A DNA stretch of 64,000 bases from positions 12,098,099 through 12,162,098 of the forward strand of contig JAJEKV010000032.1 in the NCBI GenBank assembly GCA_021234155.1, written 5' to 3'. A model generated the notes under the pieces. It did not search any database. It saw nothing but the letters and a program-made list of their open reading frames with translations, and was not told the DNA's origin. Origin of the DNA: Isoetes taiwanensis. Its lineage: Eukaryota; Streptophyta; Lycopodiopsida; Isoetales; Isoetaceae. A program made the position numbers and the translations under genes. Position 1 is the first letter of the stretch, and each line of letters opens with the position of its first letter. Positions 1 through 10,439 of the stretch are shown in pieces.

Positions 1-482
1 GAACTGGCAAATCCTTGGCGAATCCTTGGAGCGTGGCATCCAAGTAAGGAGCATTTGACGACTGCTGCTGCAAGTGAAGCTGGAGCATCAGTGGCAGAGA
101 AAGGACAAGCTCGGTGCTTTCATGGAGAATGTTCGAAGCGTATATGGAACCGAGTTGTGGAGAACGAGTTCGGATGACTGGGGGAAATTTCTATGATCCT
201 TTGAGGATTATGGAATAAATAAAAGCATCCTGCTTGGGATTACGGAGTCAGATCGTGGTGATCTGAAGGCCGGTTGGTCGTGGTATAAGTAATTGACTTT
301 GGAAGTCATATTAACACTTGACTTTATTTGCAGGTTTGCTTAGTGTTAAGCATTAGGGAGGACACTTTACGTACAAGCTGTCAAGGATATGGATGCAAAA
401 TTTGGATGCGGAATCTCAAATTATTTCCTATGGGACAGACTTATGGGTACAAGTTTGTAAGTTGATTTTCTTTATGCGGAAT
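1..482. other. Unassigned leading sequence
   Basis: I recognise no gene here. Positions 1-170 are open in one plus-strand frame but do not resemble a family I know, and the frame closes near 180. It could be the edge of a transposon reading frame cut by the window border. Confidence 0.3.
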
Positions 483-690
483 AGAGAATAAGAATCTTAT
501 TTCTTGTGTGTACCTATGGTAGATTGGTAATTACGATTGCAATGTAATAGGCATGAACATGGTGCACTAATTGTGAATGCCTCTTGGTAGATTAGTAATT
601 GCGTCTGCAGCACAATAGGCTTGAACAAGAGCGCATTAGATGTATATTTTTGAAGAGTGGTAATTGTGGTTGCAACACAATAGGCCTAAC
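483..690 (+). repeat. Three diverged direct repeats (about 50-110 bp spacing)
   Basis: A block of the form 'ggtagattggtaattacg' followed by a purine-rich stretch and 'aataggc' occurs three times (near 520, 585 and 657) with substitutions. It lies directly upstream of the hairpin series and may belong to the same unnamed element. Confidence 0.5.
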
Positions 691-703
691 AAAAATTACA
701 TCA

Positions 704-1665
704 GTATCGCGGAGATACAATAGTTGGTATCGTGGAGATACTGTATCGTGGAGATACAATCAAGTAGTACCGCGGAGGTACGAAAGATACTAAAGCACCA
801 CGGAGGTACAAGGGTATATCGTACTGCGGAAGTACGCGGATATCCATAACTGCTTCTAGAGTTTTGCAGGGATTAAAAGAATGGAAACGCTGAGGTTCCA
901 ATAGGTTCCAATGGGTATAAGGTACTGTGGAAGTACAATAACTTATATAACCATTCTTGAGTTCGCAGGGTTTAAGAACTCCCGGGTGTACGTTGAACAT
1001 GGGACAATCGCCTTGAGAAGGGATGGACCAAACTGGAACATACTCGGACGATCGCGGACGATCTCTTTTTGGGAAGGGATGGACTGATACGGAGTCATAG
1101 TCTATATCATAGCACGGGGGAGTGGTCCACGGCGCCAGGGTTATGGGGCATGGCAAAATATGGCAAAGTTGTGGAACTATGGCAAGGTTGTGATATCTAT
1201 GATGGGGTCGAGAACCATTGGTGGAGAGATATCAAGGGGAATCAATGATCAAGCAAAAGGGGCGGACTATTTTGTACAAAAAGGCCATAGATAATGATCC
1301 ATATGATAAATCATATTTGAGAAAAAGGCAACTGCATGCTAAAAAAGGTTAAAGTCGTAGAGAGATCTATAAATAGAACCGAAACTTCAGTTGGACATAT
1401 CTCGGCAAACAGAGGTCGGATTGCAACGACCTTTACCTCGTTGGGACCGGCTCGGAGTCTAGTTTCCGAATTGGGGTTGCACATATCCTAGTTCATCTGT
1501 ACGAGGGAGTAATGGCCGAAAAGGTGACAGGGGGTCACAAATTACTGCCATAGCGACTTCGCAGATCGGCAATTGCTTTTATGATGTGTGGCTACGTGGA
1601 GTATCTAGACTAGCTTGGAGGGCCAATAAGCCAGATATTGTTTGCTCATGGTCTACGCGGAGTAG
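704..1665 (+). repeat. Series of nine short hairpins with a GCGGA/GTGGA loop and changing stems
   Basis: Fifteen-base units lie at 704-718, 727-741, 743-757, 767-781, 795-809, 821-835 and 922-936, with related units at 1591-1604 and 1653-1665. Each has a stem of 4-5 bp around a loop GCGGA, GTGGA or ACGGA. Stems differ between units but mostly still pair: GTATC with GATAC, GTACC with GGTAC, GTACT with AGTAC, CTAC with GTAG. The unit at 795 and the one at 1591 have a mismatch. Paired changes of this kind are expected when the folded form matters, or when palindromes are corrected arm to arm. An ORF covering this stretch on the minus strand is a shadow of the repeats. Confidence 0.75.
1368..1376 (+). 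promoter_or_regulatory. Possible TATA box
   Basis: TATAAATAG stands in a moderately GC-rich stretch about 430 bp upstream of the LINE coding remains. It is a good match to a plant TATA box, but no transcript start can be shown and the LINE copy is 5'-truncated, so the link is weak. Confidence 0.25.
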
Positions 1666-1803
1666 CCAGATATTGTTTGCCAAGCCATTTGCACTGCCAT
1701 AACCTTGTGGACCCGGTTGGGTGGTTAAACGTGCTCCTCAATGTATTTGTCAGTGATATATGATAATCAGATCTTGTTCTTCAAATAAAATGTTGTTGTT
1801 CAG

Positions 1804-4553
1804 TTGTTTAGTTTCCCCATAAACTTTGAATCGTATCATATGGATATCCTTCTGCTCATGGAAACGTGGGAGCATTCAGCCAAATGGATACCTCATTTTA
1901 CAGGCTATCAATTCTTTTCATTATTTAATGAATGTCATGGGCAACGAGGTTGCGGTGGAGTTGCTTGCTATTTCAAGGATGCCCTTGCTCCATATATCAC
2001 GCTTCATAAAGCTGATAGATATAATCGTTACATGTGGATCAAACTTCATTGCCACAATAGTAGTACCATTTTCGTTGCTGCCTGTTACTTCCCACCTACA
2101 TCATCACCTTTTTATGATGAATATGATGTCGCTCGCAGTGATGGTGATCTTTATGATGACATTGCTCAATTCAAACAGTTGGGGCATGTTATTCTTCTTG
2201 GTGATTTTAATGCTCGCACTGCTGAAATGCAAGCTGCTCAACTCATACTTGAGGATGTTTGTGACGCTTTATGGATGTCTGCTAATGGTACAGTCTTTCC
2301 ACGTTCATCGCTTGATGCTAACAAATCCGTCTCAACATTTGGAAGGGAGCTCATCCAGTTGTGTGAAGTCTTTGAGATGGTACTTTGTAATGGCTTAGAG
2401 CAATGGCCACATTCTAAAGGTATTACATGCAGACAGGATAGGCAGGGTGGTGGTACTAGTGTTGTTGATTATGTATTTCCCAAGTGCAAGCCTTGGATCT
2501 CATTTCAGATTTCCGAATTGTTACAAGGCATAGAGATGAGGAGATAAAATCTGATCACTATCCACTTTATTTGTCATTAAAGTGGCAGCTTCCACCTCTT
2601 CAACCCATTGCTGTCCAGGCTCCTGTCCCTCGCATTCGCTTGACTTATTCTAGATCTTTTGAATATGAACAGACATTAGCTCCTGCGCTTGCAGGTATTT
2701 TGGATTACCCAACTCTTCAAGAGCGTAATGCAGCATTTGCTGATACTTTGCTTACTTCTGCTGTCTCTTGCTTTGGTACACGCACTTCTGGTATTGTTCA
2801 TGCTGGTAGGAAATCCTTTCCTAGAAATGCCTAGTTTGATGAAGACTGCAAGCAGCTTAAAAAACAATTGCAAATGATAGTTGAGCCAGATATGCGACAT
2901 AATGCCATTCAGAATTATAAGTCTATTCAAAATGCAAGAAGGCACGCTTTGTTGCTGAGCATCAGAAGCAAATGTTTGAATTAGTTCTACGTGAGCCTCG
3001 GACCTTCTGGCACAAAATATTATATCGACCACCTCCTACCCTTGGACATATTTCTATGCAGCAATGGGATGAGCGATTGGTCCACTTATATGATCATCCT
3101 GGGGTCCTTAATTCTGTGCCTCCTTTGGTAGGTGATATTCTTCAATTCACAGAGGAAGAAGTCAAAGAAGGACTGCGGCATCTATCTAATAGCAAGTCTT
3201 CTGATCTTCAAGGTTTGCAAGCAGAATTGCTTAAATGGGGGGGCCACTATTGCTTCCAATCATCACTACTCTTTTAAATCAAGCTTTGCAAGAAGGCTTG
3301 CCAGAAACTTGGGCTGTCAGTAAGGTCTTACCAATTTACAAAGCAGGTTGACCCTTCTAATTATCGCATGATCATGGTAAGTTCCATATTTTCAAAGCAC
3401 TTAGCCAGTCTTACTGAGAAGCAGTTGACATCATGGGCAGAACATACTGGTGTACGTGCTGTAGGACAGGCAGGCTTTCGTCCATGCCATTCTACAATAG
3501 ACCATATTTTCACATTGCGCATGCTTATTGAACATAGTCGAAGTTTGAAACAAGACCTCTATATATGCTTTGTGGATTTTACTTCTGCTTTTGATACAGT
3601 ACCACGTGAGCTTCTTTGGCAGCGCTTGCAGGCACTGGGGTTCCACAAGATCTACAAAATGCAGTTTATCGGCTCTATGAAAGGGTTTTTGCTAAATTTC
3701 CAGCATCAGGTACTCAAATCACTAGCAATATTGGAGTTCGTCAGGGTTGCCCTTTATCTCCTACACTCTTTGGCTTGTACATTGATCAATTGGAAGAATG
3801 GATTGATAATCATGGCGGAGGAGGTCCACATTTGGCACACTATATCATTAGGCAACTTATGTATGCTGATGATGTTTCACTTCTGGCACATACTACTGCT
3901 AGTATGCAGCAACATTTACATGCTCTGCACAGTTTCTGTGAGAACACAGGTCTGCGTGTTAATCTCCAAAAGACCAAGCTTTTGGTAGTTCAATCTTCTC
4001 GTCACAATGCTCCCCCTTCTTCAAGAACTGGTTGGCCACGGGAAGCCCACTTGTTTCGGGCTTTGGTAGAGCTTGTTTTACTGTATGGTTCTGAAGTGTG
4101 GGGGCCTGCCATTAGTGCTAGTGCTTGCGAGAGCTTGGAGCGGGTGCAAAAGTCCTTTCTCACTTACAGCCTCGGAGTTAAAACAACGGTGCCCTATGCT
4201 ATTCTTTTACAAGAGACAGGTTTTTGGCCGCTTCAACATTCTGCCATGAAGCGCCATCTCCACTATATCTGCAAGGTGCACCACATGGATGATGTTAGGT
4301 ATCCTGTTCTTGCACTTGCTATGGCTGAATCTCCTCAGCGTTTGAAACGATGTTGGAAAGAGCATTGCATTACATGGTTTGCCCGTTGGGCTGTGCAACC
4401 AGAGCACTGTCTGATGCTTGCCAGTTCTGATCCTGAGCTTTTGCAACAATATCTCAATGGTCGTTTTTCTCAAAAGATATGGGACGCAGTTACTTTGGCC
4501 CAAGTGAAAACTGGTCATTATCATGCACACATAAATCCCACCTTGGCACCAGG
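1804..4553 (+). mobile_element. Decayed non-L1 LINE, 5' part (endonuclease and reverse transcriptase)
   Basis: Remains of a single LINE ORF read in several frames. Positions 1835-2480 give an APE-type endonuclease with MET near the start and GDFNAR near 2200, followed after a frame change by the S-D-H-Y-P motif near 2550. From 2972 the reverse transcriptase follows: a region with SNSKSSD near 3190, QAGFRPCHST near 3460, FVDFTSAFDTVP near 3575, GVRQGCPLSPTLFG near 3740 and the catalytic YADD near 3862. The thumb and connection region runs to 4553. At least four frame changes (near 2490, 2840-2970, 3270-3360, 3610) make it a pseudogene. The start looks truncated just before the endonuclease. 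The style is closer to jockey/CR1-like elements than to plant L1; the clade is uncertain. It continues at 14089 after a nested insertion. Confidence 0.85.
4545..4553 (+). repeat. Target site duplication, left copy (ggcaccagg)
   Basis: GGCACCAGG here is repeated exactly at 14080-14088. Nine bases is the usual target duplication length of Mutator-like elements. Both copies lie in LINE coding sequence, and the frame is continuous if one copy and the element are removed. Confidence 0.9.
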
Positions 4554-4603
4554 AGTGCGAATTTTTAGAGGGTTTTTTTTGGAAGGGTTTAGAGGGTTTT
4601 TTA
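4554..4603 (+). repeat. Left terminal inverted repeat of the Mutator-like element
   Basis: Matches the reverse complement of 14025-14079 with small gaps. Shared blocks are 'gaattttt/gaatttta', 'gagggttttttt' and a second 'gagggtttt' about 25 bp inside. Identity is moderate, roughly four bases in five by eye. Confidence 0.7.
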
Positions 4604-4672
4604 GATTGTCACATCAATTTTTGCTTTTGCCATTGGTTTTGAGGTGTAGAAGATGCAATTGAAGACTCCATA

Positions 4673-7600
4673 CTATAGAAAATAACACTGCATTGAAGTA
4701 TGTAGAAGCAGTTTAAAAGAACCACTTGAAAGGGCTGAAAGACGAGATGCATTTACATGTTCTACTAACATTCTATCATTGTCTAACCCATAGCAATGAC
4801 GAGACAAAATAGCAGATGCTACTATTGCTGAACCCGTTCCACTAAGCAAGTCCAATACGAGGCCTTCTCTTGGACTAAAATTCTCAATAATGAACTCCAT
4901 GAACGAAATAGACTTCTCGGTGGATTTCCTACCAGTGGTAGTAGGGCTTGCAGTAAGCTTACTGCCGTCCATGAAGAAATGAGCAAGTGATTGCTTGGAG
5001 GTTGTTAGACGTTTGTCTGAAATGGACAAATATTAACAAAACAAATGAGATATAGTAAAATTAAGAAACACATGAAATCAATATACATGAGATACGATAG
5101 TTTATAATAAGATAGATAAAAAGGAAAATCACTTACTTGAGAACTGAACATTGTCTTGGATGCTTGGAGAGGTGCCCTTTCTAAACCAAACAGTTACAAG
5201 CAAGACATTGCTTGTAAACTTTCCAAATCTGTCCTTCATGTATCCAAAAGGTTCTTTCTGATGCAAAAAGTAAGTTCTGAAGGTCTCCAAGCATTTTAAT
5301 CTTGCCTCCTTCTCTACTGTCCTTGCTTGTTCAACCGAACAAATAGAAATCAACCAACCATCATCATCAAGGCATAATGTCCCAAATGAGAAAGCTGCTT
5401 GAATTAAAGAAGTATTGCATACATTCCATGGTGGAATCTCAAAATACTCCTCGCAAGGCATGTTATTTGTAGGGAAATCAATAATAACTAATTCAAATCC
5501 CCAATCTCTGACATTACCACTTCTCTTGTACTCATGTGGCTTCCTAGCATGCCTTTTTGCAAATTCTCTAACGTCTTGAAAAACTGGAGCATCGACCTTC
5601 TTTGAATATTGTTCATAGGCACGCAAGATGTCTCCACAATGCAATTCAAGCGAGGTGTTGGAGACCACCTTGGAAATGTCGAAAGGGTGGACATCTTCCT
5701 CAGCATCGACTAAATCCAGATCGATTGTTGTACCAGCTGCCACACGTGTAACACGATGTCACATGGTTGTAAAAAAGCAATACATACACGAATGCAAAGA
5801 AATAATGATAATTATTTACCAGAAATTTCTTGTGACTTCTCTTGCTTTCTTCTCTTTCTTTTTAAATCTCCTTTATCAAGTGGATCATCCAAACTTGTTT
5901 TTGTCTTTCCAGGTGAATCCACTTTTCTTTTAAGAGCCGGAACTTTCACATTTGCCTTATACTCCTCCTCTTCACTTAATGGATATTCTCCAATAGCGAA
6001 ATCGATCCACCAGGGACAATTTTGAATCTCATAATCACTTAGACCACCTTGCCTATCCAAGTTCCCCTTTTTTGAGTACATGCAATTTTCATCTGTGGAC
6101 TTCCAACATTCCAATTCAGTTGGCAGGTTTGCTAATAGTTTCTCACTGAGAAGGTGCTTGTAATATCTGCAAAATTTCACAAAATGTTTAAATGTATTCA
6201 CACGACAAAAAAAATGCAGAAACTCTATTACTCATACCTGTAGGCTACTCTTCTTGAACTTCTATCAATCTCATAAGAAGACGCCATAGCCACAGTTGCA
6301 GACATGTGTTTGTGATATGGCTTGAACATAGTGGCTCTATTCTTTAATTTGAAGGCTCGGAACCAACTTTCTAAGTCACCACCGTGTGGTACTTGAATCT
6401 GCAATTGATATGTTGCAGCAGTCTCACTGAATACTTCACTAGACTTCTCCACCAAATGCTCCAACCAAACTTCTTTTTTTATCCAATCTTTGAAGCTTTT
6501 ATCACCCTTAGGAATCCCGTACGTACTATGGATCGCGGACCCAGATGACATCCAATGCACCCAACGATCTCTTACATCATTGGGTACCTTAGCCTTCACC
6601 ATCTCGAGGAGCTTTTCAATTGACAATCTAGATGTTTTGGAGTCAAAATCAGCCCTAGTAACAGCATCTAACCAACTTGTCCCCAATGCAGGATTGACAA
6701 TAGCCAGCATCTTTCCCATTTTTTGAACCCATTTATCTTGAACCCTTTTTGTTGCTGCTGTACGTAAGGCGTCTTTGTCATCACCATCTTTTGCTGCTGC
6801 CAATTCAACCGCTATCTCTTTATCCATTTGCCTCTATTTAAATCAAATAGGAAGTGTGAGCACACAATTAAGGACACTAAATTCAAAAGGGTTACTAAAC
6901 AGATATGGAGTGTAACCTGAAACAGTATCTTGCAGTAAGCCAAACGTGGTAGTTGATACCATTGTTCTGTACCAGTGCTTGAAGAAGCATTATCTTTTAT
7001 CTTCAATGTAGCCAGGTATTGAGGATCCAATTTGGAAAAATATTGCTCTGGATTTGCTGTTGCAATTTTGTGGACACTATATATTGTATCCTTCATTGTG
7101 TTATGCACAACACCATCCTCATTCAACCTAAAAACAATGAAGGCAACATAAAAACAATGAACATAATTGAATAGTGTAACGAATCCAGAATATTCAATCC
7201 ACTTACTCATTAACTCTATTGAGGGCCGATATGAGTTGTTGAACATGGCACTTCTCCACATCAATGAAAGACACTTCAACACGAATGTGCCTGCTCTTCT
7301 CATAACAGAATTGATGGTTGTAACGTATCTCCTCCATCCAACCTGCTGTTCTATGATTACCATCCCAACAAAGAAACATCTTGCCTGATAAGTCCTTCCA
7401 TTCTTCAGAATCTTCAAGTTCCTTCTCGAAGTCGTCGTTGACCTCATTCCAGTAATCATCCCATTTAGAGCGAATAGAGTCAGTAACTGGAACATCACAT
7501 CCCTTAATGGATTTCATGGATAACACAAATTTCCCTTTCTCAGGTAAATAACCATCATTACGAAGTATATCCCTCATCTTAGTATCACATCTTGACACAG

Positions 7601-8037
7601 CACGTACGGCCTCATTCCGCAAGATACGGCAAAGAGGTATCTTGGGCGGTTCTGATCCTCTCTCGATGCGACATTTACTCATTATGTCAGCCACCATCTC
7701 ATGAGCAAAAACCTACACAAATTTCATGGTTACATATTTCGCAAGCAGAGAAGGAAAATGATCTAATTAAACAGCGACATACCTGGGCAAATTCTGGATC
7801 AGTGGCAGTCATATCCTGGACATCATTTACTTGCCCTTTCTCTACCATTGGACTTTCTGTATCTTTTGTCATTGCTTTTCCAGGGTTTATACTTTTTGTG
7901 TCACCTATTGATACCTCTAGTGAACCTGAGTGCTTCTGCCGCCTTCTCTTTGGGGGTGTGTAAGCAAGAGGGACAAATGGGATGGGAGTTTTGTTTCTAG
8001 TGTAAACCATAACCGATGGTCCAAACCGAGCAGATTC
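4673..8037 (-). CDS. ParB-like domain / beta-type DNA methyltransferase fusion gene of the MULE
   Basis: Seven exons on the minus strand join with canonical GT-AG junctions and matching phases: 8037-7783, 7712-7207, 7127-6917, 6833-6238, 6166-5820, 5736-5137, 5016-4673. They total 2859 nt, about 952 codons with no internal stop. The true start is probably in an upstream exon; the first listed exon begins at an acceptor (TTGCAG). Residues are counted from there. About 30-55 include a basic stretch (PPKRRRQK). About 130-260 resemble a ParB/sulfiredoxin-type domain, with DGNHRTAG near 202 and LISALNRVN near 248. The middle is helical and unassigned. ELHCGDIL near 669 and DFPT near 725 fit methyltransferase motifs leading to motif IV (normally DPPY). 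DLLSGTGS near 895, then R..YGLDND, fits motif I, the AdoMet site. Motif IV before motif I is the beta-class order of N6-adenine/N4-cytosine methyltransferases. The altered motif IV leaves activity open. Expected role: DNA binding and methylation in the nucleus (inference). Confidence 0.72.
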
Positions 8038-8470
8038 CTGCAAGATTTAAAGTGCCAAAACAGGCTACACAATGAAAAATAAATAAGGAGGTTTCTCAAC
8101 AAACAAAATAATCAAGGTATGTCTGCTTCGAAGAAAACTACCAACAAGACATTTCAAATAAAAACAATGAGTACCGGTGTGTCCGGAGCCCCCCATAACT
8201 ATGCTATAACAAATAACCAGATGGTCCAAACCGAGCTGATTCCTGCAATATTTAAAGTACCAAAACAATGAAAAATACATAAGGAGGTTTCTCAACAAAC
8301 AAAATAATCAAGGTATATCTAGTTCGAATTAAACTACCAACATGACATTTCAAATAGAGACTAAGTTTACCGGTGTGTCTGGAGCCCTCCATAACTATGC
8401 TATAACATATAACCAGATGGTCCAAACCGAGCTGATTCCTGCAATATTTAAAGTACCCAGGCTAGACAAT
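8018..8470 (-). repeat. Three tandem copies of about 200 bp around an exon acceptor
   Basis: The block 'ggtccaaaccgagc' followed by 'gattcctgcaa' starts at 8018, 8223 and 8419, and the flanking DNA is repeated too. On the minus strand each copy carries an AG acceptor and the first codons of the first recognised methyltransferase exon. Only the copy at 8037 leads into a long reading frame; in the others the frame closes soon. It is a local exon-edge duplication. Confidence 0.75.
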
Positions 8471-9124
8471 GAAAAATACTTCCTATGCCTGCAGCTTTGA
8501 ACATCAACCTGCTAGCCCCAAATGCATCTAGAAGTTTTCTCTGATTAACAAGGGAAAGAATTGCTCACATAAATGCTCATTAAGTGAAAGCATCACTCCA
8601 GTTGCAAAATCTGTTATACCGCTATGTCTGGAGCACATAAACAAATAGATAGATTTGTGCAACGAAAAAGTGGATTCAATAAAAATGCAGCAGGCAGCAC
8701 TCCAGGGCATATTGCCTACCGTACAGGATCAATGGAGTAGCAAGCCTTGCACCTAATTAAGTATTACAATGTGAAACACCCGTATTCACTATTCACTATA
8801 TATCCAAAAGTTTACAATTCACTATATATTGGCATATCCAAAAGCCAATATCTGCTATATCCAGAAGAGTCCGGGGTCACTTAGGCTAGTCCAGTGTTAA
8901 ATTTGATCTAAATCCAGTGTTATATTCGATCTAGAATGGCTTGGCTTGCACAGAAATAATATGGTTTGCACAGATAGCTTGGCTTGCACAGAAATAATAT
9001 GAAGGCAAAAGCACTAAAGAAAACTGGCTTTCCCGCCTAGCTGGAGTATGGAGCTGAAGATAAACTTTGAAGGACATATTTAACGAACTGGATTGCACAA
9101 TAAACTTTGAGGAGCGCCGCCGCA
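8471..9124. other. No clear gene; 5' region of the methyltransferase gene
   Basis: Contains short A/T-rich duplications near 8790-8900 (repeats of 'cactatatat' and 'ccagtgtta') and a repeated 'ggcttgcacagaaataatatg' near 8940 and 8980. Upstream exons of the minus-strand gene may lie here, but I cannot define them. Confidence 0.35.
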
Positions 9125-9790
9125 CTCGCTCTGGAAGGGCCAGTTCCGGATCATGAAGAACAATATTTTATTCAGAAAAAAAGCATATGACAGATCTATT
9201 ACCTGTAAAAGTGACGTATCTAGATTCCGGATTGCACAAAACTCCGAGGAGCCACCAAGACTCTATCCGAAGGGCCCATTCCGGATCACCAAGAACAGTT
9301 TTTTTGAAAGGAATGCATTGTTTTTTTTTCATAGCAGGTAAGAAAACAAGGTTAAGACTGATCTATTACCTGTAAAAGTGACGTATCTAGATTCCGGATT
9401 GCACAAAAACTCTGAGGAGCGCCGCCGCACTCTATCTGGAAGGGCCCATTCCGGATCACCAAGAACAGTTTTTTTGAAAGGAATGCATTGTTTTTTTTTC
9501 ATAGCAGGTAAGAAAACAAGGTTAAGACTGATCTATTACCTGTAATAGCGATGTATCTAGAGTCCGGAATGCACAAAAACTCTGAGGAGCGCCGCCGCAC
9601 TCTATCTGGAAGGGCCCATTCCGGATCACCAAGAACAGTTTTTTTGAAAGGAATGCATTGTATTTTTTTCATAGCAGGTAAGAAAACAAGGTTAAGACTG
9701 ATCTATTACCTGTAATAGCGACGTATCTAGAGTCTGGATTGCACAAAAACTCTGAGGAGCGCCGCCGCACTCTATCTGGAAGGCAGAAGT
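9125..9790 (-). repeat. Four to five tandem units of about 170 bp in the divergent promoter region
   Basis: The phrase 'gatctattacctgtaa' recurs at 9193, 9360, 9530 and 9700 (spacing 167, 170, 170), and each unit carries a GC-rich block 'gaggagcgccgccgcac', a T-run and 'catagcaggtaag'. A further partial unit begins near 9100. On the minus strand each has a possible donor (ACAG/GTAATAG). They could be duplicated 5' exons or promoter repeats shared by the two divergent genes. No frame is kept open across all units. Confidence 0.75.
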
Positions 9791-10439
9791 TTTTTCAAAT
9801 CAAAAGATCAGAAGAAGATTATTCACCTGTTGTAGAGCTGTTGTAGAGCTGTGTCGTTTCCGCTTGCATAAGAATAGTCAACTGTCATTTCCGCTTGCAT
9901 AAGAACAGTGGGGAGCGCCGCCGCACTACGACCAAAATGATCCGCTATTTCCCCCTGAACGTTATTTTTTCAAACGAAGAAAACTTTTTTTCCAAATAAA
10001 TTTTCCTAATGAACTTAAATGTTTTAAAAATTGAAAGTCGACTATCCGCTATTTCCCCTGATCGTTTTTTTTTTTTAAACGAAGAAATAATTTTTTCCAA
10101 ATATTTTTTCCTAACGAACTTAGATGTTTGAAGAAATGAAAACATAAATTATTTTTAAATGATATAACAATTTTAAAGGAATCACAAATTTATCGTTTTT
10201 GCAAATAAACGGACAATTATATAACGTATATAATTAATATGGTAAAAATTCAACGGGCAGAAAAGGTACAAATTTAATTATCTTACGAAATTGTAGTAGT
10301 GCATTTCGCTAATTATGATTATTCGTAGCCCAAATTTAATGTGCTAAGGGATTTAATGTATTAACGGATTTTCTTGTATTAGCATTCTAGTTTCGCAGAG
10401 GGTGTGTTGTCTGTGTAGCACAAATTTTTCCTTCAGGCA
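9791..10439. promoter_or_regulatory. AT-rich intergenic region upstream of the transposase gene
   Basis: The left part repeats the motif 'gtttccgcttgcataagaa' twice (near 9855 and 9885) and the phrase 'atccgctatttcccc' twice (near 9940 and 10028), each followed by a similar A/T-rich stretch of about 80 bp. The rest is A/T-rich with no coding potential. It would hold the plus-strand transposase promoter and perhaps a shared bidirectional one. Confidence 0.4.

Noticed and set aside
701-1156. 151-codon ORF on the minus strand at the window start
   Set aside because: It runs through the hairpin repeats and has no family resemblance. Chance is the simpler reading.
1-1800. LTR retrotransposon with the TATA box at 1368 as U3
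   Set aside because: I found no second LTR copy, primer binding site or gag-pol frame in the window.
4562-4610. Telomere-like TTTAGAGGG repeats
   Set aside because: Plant telomere repeats are TTTAGGG. These blocks have T-runs of varying length and match the other end of the MULE, so they are inverted repeat sequence.
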